A DNA stretch of 36,445 bases, taken from the NCBI GenBank assembly GCA_030706685.1, contig JAUZOA010000058.1:1-36445 (forward strand), read 5' to 3'. A program made the position numbers and the translations under genes. This DNA is from Bacteroidota bacterium (GTDB taxonomy: Bacteria; Bacteroidota; Bacteroidia; Chitinophagales; Chitinophagaceae). Below are positions 25,545 to 33,663 of the stretch, piece after piece (within the stretch, counting starts at the first letter, position 1; each line of letters starts with the position of its first letter). The notes below the pieces were generated by a model, which worked only from the letters and a program-made list of their open reading frames with translations, had not been told where the DNA came from and did no database searches.

Positions 25545-25567
25545 TCTTTTATACGTTTAAAAGATAA

Positions 25568-25596
25568 AACCTCCGGGATCCCCGGAGGTTTTTTTA
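25568..25596. terminator. Bidirectional terminator after the DsbA-like gene
   Basis: AACCTCCGGG (25568-25577) pairs perfectly with CCCGGAGGTT (25581-25590) around ATC, followed by TTTTTT on the plus strand and TTTTATC on the minus strand. It separates two convergent genes. Confidence 0.92.
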
Positions 25597-25617
25597 TAAT
25601 AGAGCTATTCTATAAAA

Positions 25618-25863
25618 TTATTCTTCTGAAAGCCGGGTAAATTCTGAGCCGCTGAATATTTTAGCCAGGTTGTTATCCTTTGTCTTTTTCCAGGTTTCTA
25701 TACTGGCATTGGTAACGATGCGCCAGAAATTCTTTGACCGCAGGTCATCGTAGTCATTGCCGTGGATGAATATGCCTGTAATAGTACTGCGTTGTTTGAA
25801 ATGAATCTTAATAGGTCCCTCTTTTCTTGGAGCAACATATTTTTCGATCATATCATTTGTCAT
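25618..25863 (-). CDS. Small conserved protein of unknown function
   Basis: 81 residues from the ATG at 25863 (MTNDMIEKYVAPRKEGPIK). An ATG six codons further out (25881) is also possible; neither has a clear ribosome site. The sequence IKIHFKQRSTITGIFIHGNDYDDLRSKNFWRIV and LAKIFSGSEFTRL has the even, charged composition of a real gene and resembles short Bacteroidota proteins with no assigned function. It has no signal peptide or membrane segment. It sits between the RRM gene terminator and the 25568-25596 terminator and seems to be transcribed alone. Confidence 0.78.
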   Translation of the reverse strand: MTNDMIEKYVAPRKEGPIKIHFKQRSTITGIFIHGNDYDDLRSKNFWRIVTNASIETWKKTKDNNLAKIFSGSEFTRLSEE

Positions 25864-25882
25864 GGTAAAGCTTTTAAGCATT

Positions 25883-25927
25883 TAAGGTAAAAAAATAAAA
25901 GGAGAACTGTGTCTCAGCCCTCCTTTT
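25883..25927 (-). terminator. Terminator after the RRM gene
   Basis: On the minus strand AAAAGGAG (25927-25920) pairs with CTCCTTTT (25904-25897), followed by ATTTTTTTACC. The loop is 15 nt and could pair further (GAGA/TCTC). It lies about 32 nt past the RRM stop. Confidence 0.65.
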
Positions 25928-25958
25928 CTATTTGTAATAACTCTGTTACCGGAGATAA

Positions 25959-26243
25959 TCACCAGCGGCTGTTAGAATAAGAAGGCTTTTTGCTTCTTTC
26001 TTCTTTAGGTTTAGCCACCATTACTTTAATAGCGCGGCCTTCTACTAAACCGCCGTCCAGTTCTGCAATAGCTTTCTGGGCAGCAGCGTCATCCGGCATT
26101 TCCACGAAACCAAAGCCTTTACTGCGGTTGGTGAATTTGTCCATAATCACTTTGGCAGAAGAAACTTCGCCATACTCTGAGAAAAAACCTCTTAAGTCAT
26201 CATCCTGTACGGAGTAACTTAAATTTGAAACATAAATGTTCAT
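25959..26243 (-). CDS. RRM-type RNA-binding protein
   Basis: 94 residues from the ATG at 26243. A longer frame (to 26336) adds 31 residues that lie inside the predicted 5' leader and look untranslated, so it was rejected. A single RNA recognition motif fills most of the protein: RNP2 IYVSNL (3-8) and RNP1 KGFGFVEM (42-49, in SKGFGFVEMP), with the loop MDKFTNRS between. A basic tail ends KPSYSNSRW. Such stand-alone RRM proteins are common in Bacteroidota and act as RNA-binding regulators or chaperones. The gene has a near-consensus promoter at 26374-26403, about 125 nt upstream, so its mRNA has an unusually long leader. Confidence 0.93.
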   Translation of the reverse strand: MNIYVSNLSYSVQDDDLRGFFSEYGEVSSAKVIMDKFTNRSKGFGFVEMPDDAAAQKAIAELDGGLVEGRAIKVMVAKPKEERSKKPSYSNSRW

Positions 26244-26373
26244 TCGTAAATAAATTAAGTAAATAAAATACTTGAGAAAAACGCACGGTAAAGAAAGACT
26301 GACATTAGCACGGAGATGCGAAGCCAAAAAAATCATTCACTTACAAGATGCCGAAGAACTCAAATTAACGGCG

Positions 26374-26403
26374 CAAAGGTAAGGGTTAATAGCTTACCCG
26401 CAA
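26374..26403 (-). promoter_or_regulatory. Promoter of the RRM gene with a long leader
   Basis: On the minus strand TTG (26403-26401), a 19-nt spacer and TACCTTTG (26381-26374), a full consensus match identical in its -7 element to the rpsT promoter. Transcription would start about 26367, giving a leader of about 124 nt before the ATG at 26243. The leader holds no other obvious gene. Confidence 0.8.
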
Positions 26404-26610
26404 GATTTATTTTCTTCTGATAAAGCCTGCAACCCCGCTGCCTGCTTATTCCTGAGACAAATAAAATAGGCTATGGCAGGGAATGGATTACCCCTTTACC
26501 AGTTTGCCCGGTTAAATAAGTTTTTTCCCATAGTCAAGCACCTGGTAAATATATACTGCCGGTGGCAAATTGGCCCGTTGGATGGTTACCCTGCTTGTAA
26601 AATTATTTTA
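26404..26610. other. Rest of the RRM-TonB intergenic region
   Basis: Between the RRM promoter and the terminator at 26611 I see no supported gene. A 61-codon plus-strand frame (26473-26658) runs through that terminator and into the receptor gene, and shows no family. The sequence is ordinary in composition; no repeat was found. Confidence 0.4.
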
Positions 26611-26640
26611 CATAAAAAAACCCGCCAGGGTTTTTTTATG
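26611..26640. terminator. Terminator of the outer-membrane barrel gene
   Basis: CATAAAAAAACCC (26611-26623) and GGGTTTTTTTATG (26628-26640) are perfectly complementary (13 bp) around GCCA. The T run on the minus strand lies 15 nt past the stop at 26655. It could also work in the other direction. Confidence 0.82.
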
Positions 26641-26654
26641 GAGCGGGATCTGCC

Positions 26655-29099
26655 TTAATTGGTCTTCTCCGGCGATTCCACGTTGAACAGGTTGGTTTCT
26701 TCCTTTTTCCGGATACCGAAATTATAACGGACGTTGATGCCGAATCTCCTTGTATCTGCGTATCGCTGACCAGTAGCGTTTATCGATCCCTGCTTAATAG
26801 TGAAATTGTTTTTATTGGTCGCGAGAATATCGTTGGCGCTGAGGGTTATGATCAGCTTATCTTTTAAAAACTTGCGGTTAACACTCGTATTCAAAGCGCC
26901 AAAGGGAGTGAGCTCATAAAATTGTTGCTGGCCTTTGAGACGGATAAACCCGTTAAGCGTTATTTGTGATCTTTTAGCAAACTTCAACGTCTGGTAGGTA
27001 AAGAATGTCCAGGTTCCTTTTTTAAAGGTTAAGGGCTGATTCTCATACAATCCATCATACATATTGTAATTGTATTGACCACCGATTACCAGAAAATATT
27101 TCTTGCCCGGGGGAATGGCGCCGAGACCACGCAGGTACCATTCTTTATTCTTTCCCAGGTTATCATAAGTCCGGTAAGCCTGGCTGGGATCACTGACTGA
27201 CCGGTAGATCACATTGGTAAAAATGTCTTTCGTATCGTTATATCCTATTGCCAACAAAGGTTTTTCATCCACGCTGATATTGGCTTCATAATTAGTGGTG
27301 AACTGTGGCCGTAATGCAGGGTTACCGACTTCGGAAAGATAAGGGTCTATATATTTCGGGAAAGGGTTCAACTGGTCATAGACAGGCCTTGTAATCGTTC
27401 GCCGGTAAACCAAATAAGCCCTGAGATCATAACCGGCAATCGTAATGACTTTTTTACTGAGAAAAATATACGGGAAAAGATCAGTCCGGTGAATAGTGAA
27501 GGAAGTATCGCCCGGGATGATCTGTCTTCCGTTCATGTTGGTATTTTCCAGTCGTGAACCTACTTTAAGTACCAGGTTCTTCCCGAAGGTTTGTGAGCCT
27601 TGTAAATACAGTGCATTGATGTTCTCGTTGTAGTGAAAAGTATTGGTACGGCCAATATCTTTTATGGTTGTTCCGCCCGACTGTTCAAAATAGTCAGCCC
27701 GGCTCCGGAAAGAAAGGAAGGACGATTTCGCTCCCGTTTCAAAAGTTAGTTTTGGATTGAATTTCTTTTTCAGGTCAGATGTGACCGTGGAAGTGATGCG
27801 GTCATTATCCGGTGTTCCAAAGCCGCTACTGACATCAGTTACAGGAGTATAATAAAAAGTATTATACTGCTGGTTGATGCGGTTACGGTCATAGGAGACA
27901 TAAAAATCGTTTGACCATTCTGAGCCGGTGGAGTCAATTTTCAATTTGAAATTTATACCATCGCTTATCCTGAAATAATTTCCCTTATAGCTAACTTTGT
28001 TCAGGTTATTGCCTATAAGCTGGCTGGTACTGATCTTCCTGATCTCACTTTCATTGTTCGTGGTGTTATCAAATGTTTGATATAAAACACTGCCGGCAAA
28101 ATCCACATCCCATTTCTTACTGAGCGAATTGGCGATACCATAGCTGGTGAAGAAACTATTAGCCGGGTATTTGGTAGAGGCATCCTGGCTCAGTATAGAA
28201 TCCGGCGCAATAATGCGTTCGGTAATGATTGTTTCATAAGAGCTGCGGTGGCTGTAGTTTGCGTTGATATAGGAGCTTTTTTTGCCATCGTTGTAACTCA
28301 AGTTAAACCCGGTAAACTGGTTGCCGTACACACCTTGCTGCATGCCGGCATTTACACTTCCTGTCATCCCGATCTTTATTCCTTTTTTCAATACTACATT
28401 CACCACGCCACCGGTACCTGAAGCATCATATTTGGCTGAAGGAGTTCTCAGTATTTCAATCTTTTCGATCGCATCCGGAGGAAGGCTTTTCAGCATGGTG
28501 GCGATATCAGCGGCACTCATTTTCATTTCTCTTCCATTAATATACACGGAGGCAGGAGTAAGGCTGCTGATATAAATATTACCGTCCTGGTCGACAAATA
28601 GCCCAGGAGTTTTTTCAATAACTTCATAGCCATTGGTGGAATTGGCGGCTAAGTTTTCGGGGTCTACTACTGTCTTATCGTCTTCCTGGTGCATCAATGG
28701 CCTGGATGACCTGACGACAACCTCGTTGAGTGTTTTGGATAAAGATTCCAGCACAAAAGTAAAAGTAGTTTGATCGGCATTGATCGTTATCCCTTTTTCA
28801 AATGTCTTGTAATCAGCCGAGGAAACTGTAATAATATATTGCCTGCTTTTTACAAGATCGAAAAGGGCGACGCCATTGCTATCCGCGACTTTTTTAAATG
28901 CTTCCAGGGTGTCGGTGCGGTTGGTAACGGAAATAGTGGCAAAGCGGACAGGTTCTTTTTTTGAATTAATTATTTTAAAAGTGACAGGAACTTCCTCGCG
29001 TTGTGGCGGGATATGTTGAGCCCGGAGCTTTGACATAACCCCTAAAAGGCAAAAAATGACCAGTAATCTTTGACAAAAAAGGGTAGAAAATTTTTCCAT
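26655..29099 (-). CDS. TonB-dependent receptor-like outer-membrane beta-barrel protein
   Basis: 814 residues. Signal peptide (about 1-27, ending KLRAQ), a carboxypeptidase regulatory-like domain (about 36-117, VTFKIINSKKEPVRFATISV...YKTFEKGITI), a plug domain (about 122-245; EVVVRSSRPLMHQEDDKTVVDP, YEVIEKTPGLFVDQDGNIYIS, VYINGREMKM, IEKIEILRTPSAKYDASGTGGVVNVVLKKG) and a beta-barrel with alternating strands to the C terminus. The order matches the outer-membrane beta-barrel family 3 group of Bacteroidota, which often take part in uptake or envelope maintenance. No classic TonB box is visible. Ligand unknown. It has no SusD-like partner beside it. Confidence 0.9.
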   Translation of the reverse strand: MEKFSTLFCQRLLVIFCLLGVMSKLRAQHIPPQREEVPVTFKIINSKKEPVRFATISVTNRTDTLEAFKKVADSNGVALFDLVKSRQYIITVSSADYKTFEKGITINADQTTFTFVLESLSKTLNEVVVRSSRPLMHQEDDKTVVDPENLAANSTNGYEVIEKTPGLFVDQDGNIYISSLTPASVYINGREMKMSAADIATMLKSLPPDAIEKIEILRTPSAKYDASGTGGVVNVVLKKGIKIGMTGSVNAGMQQGVYGNQFTGFNLSYNDGKKSSYINANYSHRSSYETIITERIIAPDSILSQDASTKYPANSFFTSYGIANSLSKKWDVDFAGSVLYQTFDNTTNNESEIRKISTSQLIGNNLNKVSYKGNYFRISDGINFKLKIDSTGSEWSNDFYVSYDRNRINQQYNTFYYTPVTDVSSGFGTPDNDRITSTVTSDLKKKFNPKLTFETGAKSSFLSFRSRADYFEQSGGTTIKDIGRTNTFHYNENINALYLQGSQTFGKNLVLKVGSRLENTNMNGRQIIPGDTSFTIHRTDLFPYIFLSKKVITIAGYDLRAYLVYRRTITRPVYDQLNPFPKYIDPYLSEVGNPALRPQFTTNYEANISVDEKPLLAIGYNDTKDIFTNVIYRSVSDPSQAYRTYDNLGKNKEWYLRGLGAIPPGKKYFLVIGGQYNYNMYDGLYENQPLTFKKGTWTFFTYQTLKFAKRSQITLNGFIRLKGQQQFYELTPFGALNTSVNRKFLKDKLIITLSANDILATNKNNFTIKQGSINATGQRYADTRRFGINVRYNFGIRKKEETNLFNVESPEKTN

Positions 29100-29460
29100 G
29101 AAACGGAAGCCATTAACGATAAAGACAAAAATCCCTTAAATATAAGCCGGGGAAAATTCCCGGCAGGGACAACAGAATGCTTTTTTGAAATCTTTTAACC
29201 TTTACCTGTTCAGGGAAGCCGAACGATTTTTGCTAATGGAAATCCCCGGAAAGATATATTGAGAGCAGGGCCAAAAGTGTTGAATTTTTTCTGCTGTAGC
29301 CCGGCTAATGAAGACGATAAGGGCCGGTATGAAAGTGGCAGCTTTGGTTATTTTTGCAGGGGATTTTGAAAGAACCGGGAGATGTTTTTTTTATATAAGT
29401 GTTTTATGATCTTTGCAGAATTCAATACTAATGCCGGATTTCCAATGGCAGGATAGAATT
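29100..29460. other. 361-nt intergenic region between divergent genes
   Basis: It holds the upstream region of the minus-strand barrel gene and of the plus-strand YdeI-like gene. GCCGGGG...CCCGGC at about 29147-29165 is a short GC-rich inverted repeat without a T run. GAAGACGATAAG at 29310-29321 is one copy of a motif found twice more in the window. The plus-strand candidate promoter is at 29410-29415. The part between 29165 and 29300 shows nothing else. Confidence 0.4.
29410..29415 (+). promoter_or_regulatory. Candidate -7 element for the YdeI/DUF1905 gene
   Basis: GATCTTTG spans 29408-29415 and ends in the conserved TTTG. If used, transcription starts about 29422, which rules out a TTG start at 29413 and favours the ATG at 29461. 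No -33 TTG is at the expected spacing. Confidence 0.4.
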
Positions 29461-29973
29461 ATGGTTGAATTCACAGCTACTTTAAAACAATTTGCCGAAC
29501 AGGGAGAAAAAACAGGCTGGACCTATCTCGAGGTCCCTGCTGACATCGCGCAGCAATTGAAGCCTGGTAACAAAAAATCCTTCAGGGTAAAGGGAAAGCT
29601 GGACAATTTTTCCATTGCACATATTGCTCTTCTTCCCATGGGTGGGGGAATCTTTATCATGGCGGTGAATGCGACGATGCGGAAAGGTATCGGCAAAAAA
29701 AAAGGAGCTATGGTAAAAGTAAAACTGGAAGAAGATAAAAAAGCGTTTCAGTTCAACAAAGACTTTATCGAATGTCTTGGGGATGAACCGGCAGCCATGG
29801 ATTTTTTTAAAACACTACCCGGTTCCCACCAGCGCTATTTCAGCAAATGGATCGATGGCGCCAAAACTGAACCGACAAAGACCAAAAGAATTGCATGGGC
29901 TATAACAGCCTTATCGAAAAAGCAGGGATATGGTGAAATGCTACGCAGCCACCAGAAGAAAGACCTTTTGTAA
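29461..29973 (+). CDS. DUF1905 / YdeI-like (OmpD-associated type) protein
   Basis: 170 residues from the ATG at 29461, chosen because the DUF1905 fold normally begins right at this segment (MVEFTATLKQFAEQGEKTGWTYLEVP). Earlier in-frame starts at 29413 (TTG) and 29431 (ATG) overlap or closely follow the candidate promoter. Two parts are visible: an N-terminal beta-barrel-like DUF1905 domain (about 1-85; KKSFRVKGKLDNFSIAHIALLPMGGGIFIM) and a C-terminal helical YdeI/bacteriocin-protection-like domain (about 100-170; FFKTLPGSHQRYFSKWIDGAKTEPTKTKRIAWAITALSKKQGYG). The role of this family is poorly known. It ends 2 nt before a 30-bp perfect palindrome and faces the glycosyltransferase gene. Confidence 0.85.
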   Translation: MVEFTATLKQFAEQGEKTGWTYLEVPADIAQQLKPGNKKSFRVKGKLDNFSIAHIALLPMGGGIFIMAVNATMRKGIGKKKGAMVKVKLEEDKKAFQFNKDFIECLGDEPAAMDFFKTLPGSHQRYFSKWIDGAKTEPTKTKRIAWAITALSKKQGYGEMLRSHQKKDLL

Positions 29974-29975
29974 AA

Positions 29976-30071
29976 ATGTACGATGTCAGATGTACGATGT
30001 ACGCCCCTCCGAAATCTTAAAGATTTTTCATTTTCCGGGCTGGCGTACATCGTACATCTGACATCGTACAT
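29976..30071. repeat. 30-bp perfect inverted repeat filling the gap between convergent genes
   Basis: Bases 29976-30005 and 30042-30071 are exact reverse complements (30 bp), with a 36-nt loop. The left arm is built of heptads: TGTACGA, TGTCAGA, TGTACGA, TGTACGC. The loop has a smaller palindrome, AAATCTT A AAGATTT. The element fills the whole gap between the YdeI stop (29973) and the glycosyltransferase stop (30075) and could stop transcription from both sides, although no long T run follows. Arms of this quality imply recent origin or active maintenance. Confidence 0.93.
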
Positions 30072-30074
30072 ACC

Positions 30075-31460
30075 TTAATATACTTTTTCTTTTTTCCTTT
30101 TCGGTTTGGGATAAAGCCCGCCCGTCTTTTGTAAAATCATTGCTGCATAATCCGCGCACAATTCATTCGGGTCGTAGTTCCTCAGGTCTTTTGCAAGTTT
30201 TATTACATTCTCTTTATAAATCTTGTCCTTTAAAAGTTTTTCTACACTCTCTTTTATTTGCCTGGATTTTGGCCTCTCGGTCTTCAGGTCGATCCCAAGT
30301 TTAAAATAACCTATTCTTGCATTGATCTCGTTCTTCCCTTCGTGTACGCCGGCTACTATCATCGGCAGTTCATTTTCGATACTCAGCATCACACCACCAT
30401 ACCCGCCATTGGTTATATATATATCGGCATAAGGCATAATATCCCCAAAAGGAATAAAATCTTCGATAATGATATTTTGATAGGGATACCTCTTTCTTAA
30501 TTCATGTGTTTTAGAACCACCGGTGGTAGCAACAATAAGTGTATCGGTATTTTTATAAGCTTCCAGGGCCGGGACAATTATTTTTTCGGGATCCTTCTCT
30601 ACGGTGCCCTGTGTCACCAATACAATTTTCCTGTATTGGGTCAGCCTCACATCAAACCAGGGGATTTTTTTCCGCCCCGGGGAAAAAGGCAATAAAGCGC
30701 CGATGAAGCGGATATTTTCCCCCAGGTCACTGCGCTTATATTCAAAACCGGGTGTACCGCTTTGCAACAAAAGATTTGATTTTTTTATGAGCATATCGAA
30801 TACGCTTTCATGTTCATGGGGAATATCGTACTTATTCAGTAAAGCCCACATTACCCTGTTGGGCTCTCCGAATATAAGTCTCCTGGTTATTGCCCGAAGC
30901 AAGGCTTGTTTGATACGGCCAAAAAAAGTATAGGAAGGGGTCATCCCCAAACCAACGGGCGGAAGGTCCCTGGAGGTTTCTGTAAGCGGGAATACGCCAA
31001 TGGAGATAACAGGGATATTCATTTTTTCTTTCACAAAAGGGATAGCTGTAAAAGCGCAATCCGCGATCACTAATTCAAAGGGAAAACTTTTGTGAATTTC
31101 GGCGAGATCTGCATAATACTCCGGGGAACGGAGAATAAAGGCATTGACCATGTCGAATTTCAGTTTTCTGACCTGGCCCTTTATCTTATTGCGTTCGGGA
31201 AATAGTATATCAAAATTATCACTGTGAGCTTCCAGCGCTTTTTTAAACCAGTAATGATGGATGTCCAGCTTCTGCAATTTTTCAGTATATATCCTGGACG
31301 TGTACCAGCGGACATCGCAACCGGTATTTTTGAGGTAAACAGCTAAACCCGTAAGAGGGTTGAAATGCCCGTCGGCAGGGAATGTCGCGAAGAGTATCTT
31401 TTTGCCTTTTAAAGAGTCTGCAAAAACATCATGATCCTTCATAGAAAACACATTATTCAT
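30075..31460 (-). CDS. GT-B glycosyltransferase of the UGT/MGT type
   Basis: 461 residues with the two-domain GT-B plan. The N-terminal acceptor domain starts with KKILFATFPADGHFNPLTGLAVYLKNTGCDVRWYTS (about 20-55), the pattern of macrolide- and zeaxanthin-type glycosyltransferases (GHxxPxxxLA). The C-terminal donor domain has IVLVTQGTVEKDPEKIIVPALEAY, PYQNIIIEDFIPFGDIMPYADIYITNGGYGGVMLSIENELPMIVAGVHEGKNEINARI, in which the family PSPG-like region is changed but the Gly-Gly and the late acidic-Asn pair are kept. A basic tail (PKPKRKKEKVY) follows. The acceptor is not evident; pigments, lipids or small natural products are possible. A second Met at residue 7 is an alternative start. Confidence 0.87.
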   Translation of the reverse strand: MNNVFSMKDHDVFADSLKGKKILFATFPADGHFNPLTGLAVYLKNTGCDVRWYTSRIYTEKLQKLDIHHYWFKKALEAHSDNFDILFPERNKIKGQVRKLKFDMVNAFILRSPEYYADLAEIHKSFPFELVIADCAFTAIPFVKEKMNIPVISIGVFPLTETSRDLPPVGLGMTPSYTFFGRIKQALLRAITRRLIFGEPNRVMWALLNKYDIPHEHESVFDMLIKKSNLLLQSGTPGFEYKRSDLGENIRFIGALLPFSPGRKKIPWFDVRLTQYRKIVLVTQGTVEKDPEKIIVPALEAYKNTDTLIVATTGGSKTHELRKRYPYQNIIIEDFIPFGDIMPYADIYITNGGYGGVMLSIENELPMIVAGVHEGKNEINARIGYFKLGIDLKTERPKSRQIKESVEKLLKDKIYKENVIKLAKDLRNYDPNELCADYAAMILQKTGGLYPKPKRKKEKVY

Positions 31461-31615
31461 ACCTGATCAATTTAGCGGTAAGATTTAAAATTTATCAATG
31501 CTACGGCATCTGCGCCATTATCGCCAGCCCGGCTTGCATCAAATGGCAAAGGAATACGATCAATTGTTATCATCTGTCTATGAAATGTTTTAGGGTAAAT
31601 GCTTTTATTTGCAGT

Positions 31616-32989
31616 ATGATCTCTTCTGTCCATGAATTCAAAGCCCCCTTTTTCGTTGGCATAGCCGGCAGCGGCATGAGTGCCATTGCGCAGTATTTAA
31701 AAGGCACCGGTAAAAATGTTTCCGGCAGCGACCGGTTTTTTATTGAAGGAGTATACAATGAAACGAAAGAGAAACTCGAAGCAGAGGGTATTCAATGTTT
31801 TGTGCAAAACGGGGAAGGGATCACCCCCGCTACAGATCTTATGGTTATTTCTACCGCGGTTGAGGATACGGTAATAGAAATTCAGAAGGCAAAACAACTG
31901 GGTATCCCGATCATCAAAAGATCGGAACTATTGGCCCTGATCGCTGAAAGTAAAAAAACAATTGCCGTTGGCGGCACAAGCGGCAAAAGTACTACCAGTG
32001 CGATGTTGTTTGATATAATGGAGCATGCAGGATTGAAGCCAAGTATAATCAGTGGCGCCGGACTGGTAAGCATCATTAAACAAGGAAAGATCGGGAATGC
32101 CAAAGTAGGCGCCGGTGAATGGCTGGTGATAGAAGCGGATGAAAGTGATGGCTCGATTGTACAATATAAACCGGAGATTGGCTTGTTGCTGAACATTGAT
32201 AAGGATCATAAGGAAATCGGGACATTATTGGAAATATTTCAAACCTTTAAAGAAAACTCGCAGCGATTTGTCGTCAACCGGTCTCACCCGCTGGCAAAAC
32301 CGTTCTCTCAAAATATCAAACAGGATTTTTCATGGGATGATAACCAGGCGGGATATATGGCTTCCGGGTTCAGGCAGGAAGGTCTTACTATCTCTTTCAA
32401 CATAAACGGGGTTCCCTTTCACCTCAATATAATAGGCAAGCATAACATGGAGAATGCCCTGGCCGCTTCGGCGATCGCTGCTCAACTGGGCGTTGATTTA
32501 ATGACCTGTTCGGAAGCATTGAAAAAATATGAGGGGATTTATCGCCGTCACCAGGTACTTGGGAATAAGAAAGGAGTATGGGTCATTGATGATTTCGCGC
32601 ATAATCCTGTAAAATGTGCGGCCGCCATCGAAGCGTGCCAGCCTGTTGCACCAAAGGTCATTGCCTGGTTTCAGCCACATGGTTACGGCCCGACGAAGTT
32701 TTTGCGACATGATTTTGTACGGGAAATAGCGAAGGTATTAAGGCCGGGGGATGAGATATGGATGAGTGAAATATTCTATGCAGGCGGTACGGCGGTAAAA
32801 GATATTTCTGCCAATGATCTTATCCATGACCTGAAGGAATTGAATAAACCGGCTTTTTTTGTTGAAAACAGGAATGCGCTTCCCGGTGCTGTCAGATCAC
32901 ACCTGACTGATAACTGCGTACTGCTGCTCATGGGCGCAAGAGATCCTTCTTTGGAACAATTTGCAAAAGAGATATGGAATAACCTATAG
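31616..32989 (+). CDS. Mur ligase family protein (MurC/Mpl-like)
   Basis: 457 residues from the ATG at 31616. A longer frame (31580) adds 12 residues not fitting the family; the N-terminal Rossmann motif FVGIAGSGMSAIAQYLKG starts only 12 residues from the chosen Met. The ATP site reads GTSGKSTTS (about 120-128; the usual form is GTHGKTTT), followed by IEADESDGS (Mg/ligand site), HKEIGT, GKHNMENALAASAIA and the C-terminal-domain segment IDDFAHNPVKCAAAIEACQP. UDP-muramate substrate handling is likely by family, but the canonical MurC normally sits in the mur/fts cluster, and this gene stands alone, so it is probably a second ligase, perhaps of the Mpl recycling type. It converges on the next gene with a 4-bp gap. 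Confidence 0.85.
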   Translation: MISSVHEFKAPFFVGIAGSGMSAIAQYLKGTGKNVSGSDRFFIEGVYNETKEKLEAEGIQCFVQNGEGITPATDLMVISTAVEDTVIEIQKAKQLGIPIIKRSELLALIAESKKTIAVGGTSGKSTTSAMLFDIMEHAGLKPSIISGAGLVSIIKQGKIGNAKVGAGEWLVIEADESDGSIVQYKPEIGLLLNIDKDHKEIGTLLEIFQTFKENSQRFVVNRSHPLAKPFSQNIKQDFSWDDNQAGYMASGFRQEGLTISFNINGVPFHLNIIGKHNMENALAASAIAAQLGVDLMTCSEALKKYEGIYRRHQVLGNKKGVWVIDDFAHNPVKCAAAIEACQPVAPKVIAWFQPHGYGPTKFLRHDFVREIAKVLRPGDEIWMSEIFYAGGTAVKDISANDLIHDLKELNKPAFFVENRNALPGAVRSHLTDNCVLLLMGARDPSLEQFAKEIWNNL

Positions 32990-32993
32990 CTTC

Positions 32994-33482
32994 TTAAGCG
33001 TATTCCGGAATATTTTTATTCGCTACAGACTGAAAAAGGTACCAGCAAAGAGCAAGCAATAAGCTTTGCTGGGTGGCGGATGGCTTTACAGCGGTGAGGA
33101 CGCTTTTATCATTATCAAGTTTCAACGCGCAAACAGCCAGAGGATTATTGATTGATTCTTTATAAATAATAACCCGGGGTTCTGTATCATCTGTGATTGT
33201 ATAATGAAGCTTTTCGTCGGTGAAGGCAATGAGATACTCTTTTTCAGCCGTGGCATTTTCAGTACTGACATAGCCTATCCGTACGCCATATTCATTGCGC
33301 ATTACCATTTTGTTTTTTAAAAAACCTTCATACCGCATCATAAAGGCACGTTTTTCTCCTTCGCATTCTATTTTGACAAAATTGGAGGTAGAATTAAAGG
33401 CGAGGGTAAGAAGTTTTCGCCCATTGTTCCATAAGGCATATACTTTTTGACCAATACCGGAAGTGACAGTTTCCCAGTTCAT
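32994..33482 (-). CDS. Conserved hypothetical cytoplasmic protein
   Basis: 162 residues, starting at an ATG at 33482 (MNWETVTSGIGQKVYALWNNGRKLLTLAF). It is beta-rich with alternating strands (VYALWNNGRKLLTLAFNSTSNFVKIEC; RAFMMRYEGFLKNKMVMRNEYGVRIGYVS; YLIAFTDEKLHYTITDD; PLAVCALKLDNDKSVL). No signal peptide, membrane segment or catalytic motif is seen. A C-terminal helix follows (QSLLLALCWYLFQSVANKN). I do not recognise the family; the strand pattern could fit a tubby/LURP-like barrel but this is a guess. It stops 4 bp from the Mur ligase stop. It is upstream-divergent from the guaD-like gene. Confidence 0.75.
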   Translation of the reverse strand: MNWETVTSGIGQKVYALWNNGRKLLTLAFNSTSNFVKIECEGEKRAFMMRYEGFLKNKMVMRNEYGVRIGYVSTENATAEKEYLIAFTDEKLHYTITDDTEPRVIIYKESINNPLAVCALKLDNDKSVLTAVKPSATQQSLLLALCWYLFQSVANKNIPEYA

Positions 33483-33663
33483 GATAGTAAGTTTTAGGTG
33501 CTACAAATCCGGGATAAATTACGAAGCTTTGTGCCGGGGACAGGCGCTTAACTTAAAATTAATATTAACTTCATATTGGGCCCGGCTTAAGTGGGTAAAC
33601 TGTTAATAATTAATAAGAAATCCACGGCAAAGCCGGAAATTTGCATGAAAAACCAATATAAAT

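Noticed and set aside
26473-26658. 61-codon plus-strand frame
   Set aside because: It passes through the bidirectional terminator at 26611-26640 and overlaps the end of the barrel-protein gene.
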